From: Clostridia bacterium
GTDB lineage: Bacteria; Bacillota; Clostridia; Oscillospirales; CAG-272
Assembly: GCA_900770145.1 (NCBI GenBank)
Contig: CAAGJL010000067.1
Span: 1 to 7,750 of the forward strand
Length of the DNA: 7,750 bases
Direction of reading: 5' to 3'
Shown here: positions 5,938 to 7,750 of the stretch, piece by piece
Position numbering within the stretch: the first letter of the stretch is position 1
Layout of the letters: each line of letters begins with the position of its first letter
Position numbers and translations under genes: made by a program
The notes under the pieces: model-generated
What the model was told of the DNA's origin: nothing
The model's input: the letters and a program-made list of their open reading frames with translations, nothing else
Databases searched by the model: none

Positions 5938-6836
5938 CACTCGATTTCCAGTATTTTCCGAATGCCGTCGGCAAACGGAATTTCGGGCGCAAAACCCGTA
6001 TCGGCAGTCAGTTCCCCGATGTCAGCCACCAAATACATCGGCTGGTGGGGGTAATACGGTTTCGCGCCGAAGCGGATCTCGCCGCCGGGCGCCACCGCGT
6101 CGCGCAGAATCTCCGCATATTCCCGCAAGGGTCTGCCACAGCCGCCGCCAAGGGGATAAACTTTGCCGTCCTTGCCGCGGTCGGCAATCGCCGCCAGCGC
6201 CCGCGCCGCATCACCCACGTAAATATAATCCCAGATTTGTTCGCAGGGGGTCAGTTCCGGCACGCCGCCTTCCCGGAGCGTGCGGATGAGATAGGAAATC
6301 AGCGTCCCCTCTCCGTCCCCTTTGCCATAGACCGAAAGAATCCGCACCCACGAGTGGCGGATGCCGGACGCCTTTGCCGCAAGGTAAGAGAGTTTGCCCG
6401 CCGCGTATTTCGCAATGCCGTAGCCGCTTTGCGGGTCTGTCGGAGAATCCCCCCGCAAGGGTGCCGTGGCAATGCCATACTCTGCCTGAGAGCCTGCGCC
6501 CACAAACGCCGTACAGCCAAAACGGGCGGCAAGACCGACCGCGTCCAGCGTGTGGCGGATGTTTGCCTCCTGCGCCGCCGCGTCATCCCTGCCTCCGACG
6601 GCGGTTTTCGCCCACGCAAGGTGGAAAAACACATCCGCGCGGAGCGCCGGAACATAATCGGCAAACTCGGCAAGAGACAACGGAATCGCCGTAAACAACG
6701 GGGATTGCGGCAGCCCCGCCGCGCGGCGGCTGCCGGGGTTGACCAGCGCGATCACCCGGTCGCCGCGCGAGAGCAGTTCTTCACACAGCGCCCGCCCGAT
6801 CATACCGGTGGCGCCGCTGATAACATAGGTTTTCAT
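5937..6836 (-). CDS. NAD(P)-dependent sugar epimerase/dehydratase (extended SDR)
   Basis: A 299-residue extended short-chain dehydrogenase/reductase, probably acting in the cytoplasm on a nucleotide sugar. The Rossmann signature SGATGMIG (7-14) gives the GxxGxxG cofactor loop. FHLAWAKTAVGG (71-82) follows the family's H-AA region. S116 in GAGSQAEYG and the catalytic pair Y139-x-x-x-K143 complete the active site. QIWDYIYVGDAARA (200-213) is the C-terminal substrate-domain motif common in sugar epimerases and dehydratases. The start is the ATG at 6836, preceded by AAAGGA with a 5-nt spacer; upstream in-frame codons to 6956 lie in the flippase gene's end and encode an Arg-rich extension that is not SDR-like. 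It begins 37 nt after the flippase stop and its TGA overlaps the next ATG. The specific reaction (4-epimerase, 4,6-dehydratase or 4-reductase) cannot be told. Confidence 0.92.
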   Translation of the reverse strand: MKTYVISGATGMIGRALCEELLSRGDRVIALVNPGSRRAAGLPQSPLFTAIPLSLAEFADYVPALRADVFFHLAWAKTAVGGRDDAAAQEANIRHTLDAVGLAARFGCTAFVGAGSQAEYGIATAPLRGDSPTDPQSGYGIAKYAAGKLSYLAAKASGIRHSWVRILSVYGKGDGEGTLISYLIRTLREGGVPELTPCEQIWDYIYVGDAARALAAIADRGKDGKVYPLGGGCGRPLREYAEILRDAVAPGGEIRFGAKPYYPHQPMYLVADIGELTADTGFAPEIPFADGIRKILEIE

Positions 6837-6848
6837 AAAATTCCTTTC

Positions 6849-6865
6849 CCGCCCGAGAGGGGCGG
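6849..6865 (-). other. Small intercistronic hairpin before the epimerase gene
   Basis: Perfect 6-bp stem CCGCCC/GGGCGG around a 5-nt loop, in the 37-nt gap between the flippase stop (6874) and the epimerase ATG (6836). It lies directly upstream of the Shine-Dalgarno site AAAGGA (6842-6847). There is no T run behind it on the minus strand, so it is not a terminator. It could be an mRNA processing or stability element, or chance in GC-rich DNA. Confidence 0.4.
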
Positions 6866-6873
6866 TGAAATTT

Positions 6874-7750
6874 TCAGGCGATCGCTTCCCTCTCCTCAAT
6901 CCGCGCCCAGCGGAAGCCGAGCAGAATCGCCACCGCAAAGCGGATAAGACTTGCAATCACCATGGCAACGGCAAACCCCCACAGCCCGTAAAGCAGGGTG
7001 GCGGGGATGCCAAGCCCGAAAAACAGGACGCCGAACACGGTGTTGATGATGACCTGATAAGACTTTTGGGCAAACCGGATGAGAATCACCGTGACCGTGC
7101 TGGTGACGAAAAACAGCACCTGCCCGAAACTGCCGATCAGCAAAAGCGGGCGCACGGCGGCAAGATCCTCCCGGTACAGAATATACAGCACGATCAGCCC
7201 GCCCCCCACGCACACGCCGGTAAACAGCAGGAACGCGGCAAAACAGCCAAGCGTGATATATCGCATCATTTTGCGGGTCAGCTTCCCCTCATAGCGGGCA
7301 AGATACCCGATCAGCACCCCGTTGAGCGGCGTGACCACCAAAGAGGCGGTCTTGCCCACCAGCGTGGCAAGGTAATATACCGTAACGGCGCCGGCGTCCA
7401 CCAGCAGTTTCAGAATCAACCGGTCGGCGTTGAAGATGAGGTTGGAAATCCCCTCCGACACCGTCAGCACCAGGATTCCTCTCAGCACGCGCGCAAACGC
7501 GGGCGACGGGCGAAGCGCCCCTTTCCGGAAGTCACGGTTGCAAAGAAAGGCAAACAGCACGCCCAGCACCTCGCCGGGCAGGAGCGTCAGCGGCCAGATC
7601 TTGGTATAGTGGAACAGCACCGCCCCCACGCCGTAGCCTGCGGCGATGGCAAAATAGTACAGGAAATACCGGCGATAGTTCAGCGTGATCTTGAAAATGA
7701 CGTCCGCATAATAGCGGAAAGCCATTGCCACAAACAATAAGTAATAGGAA
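6874..7750 (-). CDS. Wzx-like polysaccharide flippase, C-terminal part (partial)
   Basis: An open frame that continues without a start through the right edge; 291 residues are visible, ending at the TGA at 6874-6876. It is a multi-spanning membrane protein resembling the oligosaccharide flippase / polysaccharide export branch of the MOP superfamily, which moves undecaprenyl-linked sugars across the membrane. Around nine to ten hydrophobic segments can be seen. Family-like features include SNLIFNADRLILKLL (a polar charged helix typical of these exporters) and the late QKSYQVIINTVFG followed by GLWGFAVAMVIASL. These exporters usually have about 450-500 residues, so roughly the first 160-210 are outside the window. 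A TTG at 7737 is not a credible start because the frame is open upstream of it and the encoded helices are mid-protein. It belongs to the same operon as the epimerase and glycosyltransferases. Which glycan it exports is unknown. Confidence 0.82.
   Translation of the reverse strand, partial: SYYLLFVAMAFRYYADVIFKITLNYRRYFLYYFAIAAGYGVGAVLFHYTKIWPLTLLPGEVLGVLFAFLCNRDFRKGALRPSPAFARVLRGILVLTVSEGISNLIFNADRLILKLLVDAGAVTVYYLATLVGKTASLVVTPLNGVLIGYLARYEGKLTRKMMRYITLGCFAAFLLFTGVCVGGGLIVLYILYREDLAAVRPLLLIGSFGQVLFFVTSTVTVILIRFAQKSYQVIINTVFGVLFFGLGIPATLLYGLWGFAVAMVIASLIRFAVAILLGFRWARIEEREAIA

Noticed and set aside
5937..6956. Long form of the epimerase starting near 6956
   Set aside because: The extra 40 residues are Arg-rich, overlap the flippase end out of frame, and the ATG at 6836 has a clear Shine-Dalgarno site directly before the Rossmann motif.
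6865..7740. A 291-codon plus-strand open frame opposite the flippase
   Set aside because: Extremely His/Gln/Lys/Arg-rich composition and exact overlap with a clear membrane protein on the other strand mark it as a shadow.

Overview
The window looks like chromosomal DNA of a low-to-mid-GC Gram-positive bacterium of the class Clostridia, most likely a gut-type Oscillospirales/Ruminococcaceae relative. The basis is the combination of a YitT-type DUF161-DUF2179 membrane protein, a MepA-like MATE transporter, a YwaF/TMEM164-type membrane protein, purine-rich Shine-Dalgarno sites, consensus sigma-A promoters and tRNAs with encoded CCA. Coding DNA is moderately GC-rich and the one sizeable intergenic region is AT-rich. 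The taxonomic placement is inference from gene content; no species can be named.

Layout. (1) Positions 17-255, minus strand: a tRNA-Ala(CGC) followed by a tRNA-Arg(CCG), with a strong extended -10 promoter upstream and a terminator-like hairpin between the two tRNAs. (2) Positions 327-2727, plus strand: a divergent consensus promoter, a short leader with two stem-loops, then a two-gene unit encoding a YitT family membrane protein and a MATE family exporter. (3) Positions 2757-2817: a large near-perfect palindrome between the converging units, best read as a bidirectional terminator. (4) Positions 2819-7750, minus strand: a tight operon which, in transcription order, encodes the C-terminal part of a Wzx-like polysaccharide flippase (running off the right edge), an extended short-chain dehydrogenase/epimerase, a GtrB/DPM1-like polyprenyl-phosphate glycosyltransferase, a YwaF/TMEM164-like multi-spanning membrane protein, and a BcsA-like membrane glycosyltransferase with the full D, DxD, TED, QxxRW motif set.

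How the genes work together. The minus-strand operon has the parts of a cell-surface glycan pathway. The epimerase/dehydratase could make a nucleotide sugar. The GtrB-like enzyme could load a sugar onto undecaprenyl phosphate. The flippase could move lipid-linked sugars across the membrane, and the BcsA-like enzyme could polymerise or extend a chain. The YwaF-like protein has no obvious role in this scheme and is the most interesting member. Spacing of -1, 1, 7 and 37 nt between genes argues for one transcript with translational coupling. The operon's promoter and first gene(s) lie outside the window. The YitT-MATE pair appears functionally separate.

I did not find a CRISPR array, phage, insertion sequence, toxin-antitoxin or defence module. 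The candidate for something undescribed is the glycan operon with its embedded YwaF/TMEM164-like protein.
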